Shown here piece by piece: positions 12,988 through 13,349 of a stretch of DNA of 13,349 nt (the first letter of the stretch is position 1; each line of letters opens with the position of its first letter). The DNA lies in contig JAHHRT010000036.1 in assembly GCA_020025615.1 (NCBI GenBank), forward strand, positions 1 to 13,349, given 5' to 3'. The DNA comes from Oscillospiraceae bacterium. GTDB taxonomy: Bacteria; Bacillota; Clostridia; Oscillospirales; Oscillospiraceae. The notes under the pieces were generated by a model. The model saw only the letters and a list, made by a program, of their open reading frames with translations, had not been told where the DNA came from and did not search any database. The position numbers were made by a program, and so were the translations under genes.

Positions 12988-13349
12988 GTGAAAAAGACAA
13001 TGACAAAGATTCTGCTGGTGATGCTGCCTGTTATGGCGGTGGCCCTGGCAACTACCAGAGACAGTGTGCAGGTTATCAATACGGTGACCGCCCAGGCAGT
13101 GACCGGTTCTTATTTTGATCTGCTGCCCACCGATACCATGCCCATGGCAGGACCCGGTGCAGGTATTTGTGCCATTCTCAGCGGAATCCTGGCGGTGATC
13201 TACCTGTTCAGCAAGAAGCTGGGCCTCCTTCAGGGCGCCAAGTGGTGCGCTTTTGTGGGCGCGTGCTTTGCGGTACTGCCCCTGTTTGTCCGGGGCGAAG
13301 TCATGGTGATTCCCAATGTGGGTGTGCCCCTGCTGCTGATGGCTCAGTT
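12988..13349 (+). CDS. Unrecognised multi-pass membrane protein, 3' end outside window
   Basis: A reading frame opens at a GTG near 12988, preceded by GGAGG with about 8 bp spacing, and stays open to the right edge (120 codons seen). It begins VKKTMTKILLVMLPVMAVAL, a basic N-terminus followed by a hydrophobic segment that could be a signal anchor. Then comes a polar, presumably exposed loop (about 23-56), and three more hydrophobic stretches near 57-74, 84-101 and 104-120. I do not recognise the family. It is on the same strand as dgt, 40 bp after it, with its own extended -10 promoter, so it may be read both from that promoter and from the hflX operon. Codon choice resembles its neighbours. 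Confidence 0.7.
   Translation, partial: MKKTMTKILLVMLPVMAVALATTRDSVQVINTVTAQAVTGSYFDLLPTDTMPMAGPGAGICAILSGILAVIYLFSKKLGLLQGAKWCAFVGACFAVLPLFVRGEVMVIPNVGVPLLLMAQ

Noticed and set aside
1..13349. CRISPR arrays, tRNA or rRNA genes, insertion sequences, phage genes
   Set aside because: I found no regularly spaced repeats, tRNA-like cloverleaves, transposase or integrase motifs, or target duplications anywhere in the window.

Overview
The window looks like chromosomal core sequence from a moderately GC-rich anaerobic Firmicute of class Clostridia, most likely a gut Oscillospirales-type bacterium. This rests on strong AGGAGG-type ribosome binding sites, sigma-A-like promoters with 17-bp spacers, rho-independent terminators with long T-runs, the tmcAL/ackA neighbourhood usual in Clostridia, and gene families typical of that class (peptidase T, M29 aminopeptidase, short dGTPase, zinc-type L31). 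The lineage is an inference; there is no rRNA in the window.

Layout. (1) 14-1816, minus strand: tmcAL (tRNA-Met ac4C synthesis) followed closely by a YitT-type membrane protein. (2) 1817-1962: a regulatory gap, then ackA on the plus strand with a textbook promoter and terminator. (3) 3232-4440: pepT, closed by a perfect 16-bp terminator. (4) 4634-5834: glf (UDP-galactopyranose mutase) with its own promoter, ending at a bidirectional terminator at 5844-5886. (5) 5894-7974, minus strand: a homocysteine S-methyltransferase gene, then birA 5 bp later, then a small acidic membrane-anchored protein with its own promoter. (6) 7975-8128: a compact divergent promoter region. (7) 8129-9355: an M29 aminopeptidase gene. 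(8) 9356-9514: a non-coding, hairpin-rich and then A-rich stretch. (9) 9515-9859: rpmE as a self-contained unit with promoter, leader hairpin and terminator. (10) 9890-12947: an hflX - yigZ - dgt operon behind an extended -10 promoter and a structured leader. (11) 12988 to the right edge: the start of an unrecognised membrane protein with its own extended -10 promoter.

Most genes are housekeeping functions: acetate/ATP metabolism, peptide breakdown, tRNA modification, biotinylation, ribosome assembly and rescue, and dNTP control. AckA makes acetate and ATP, and TmcAL consumes both, and the two genes are divergently transcribed from one gap; a functional link is only suggested by this. I found no mobile element, CRISPR array, tRNA, rRNA, phage gene or defence island. 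The least explained items are the small acidic membrane protein, the unrecognised gene at the right edge, the hairpins upstream of rpmE, and the leader of hflX. I see no clear new multi-gene system here.
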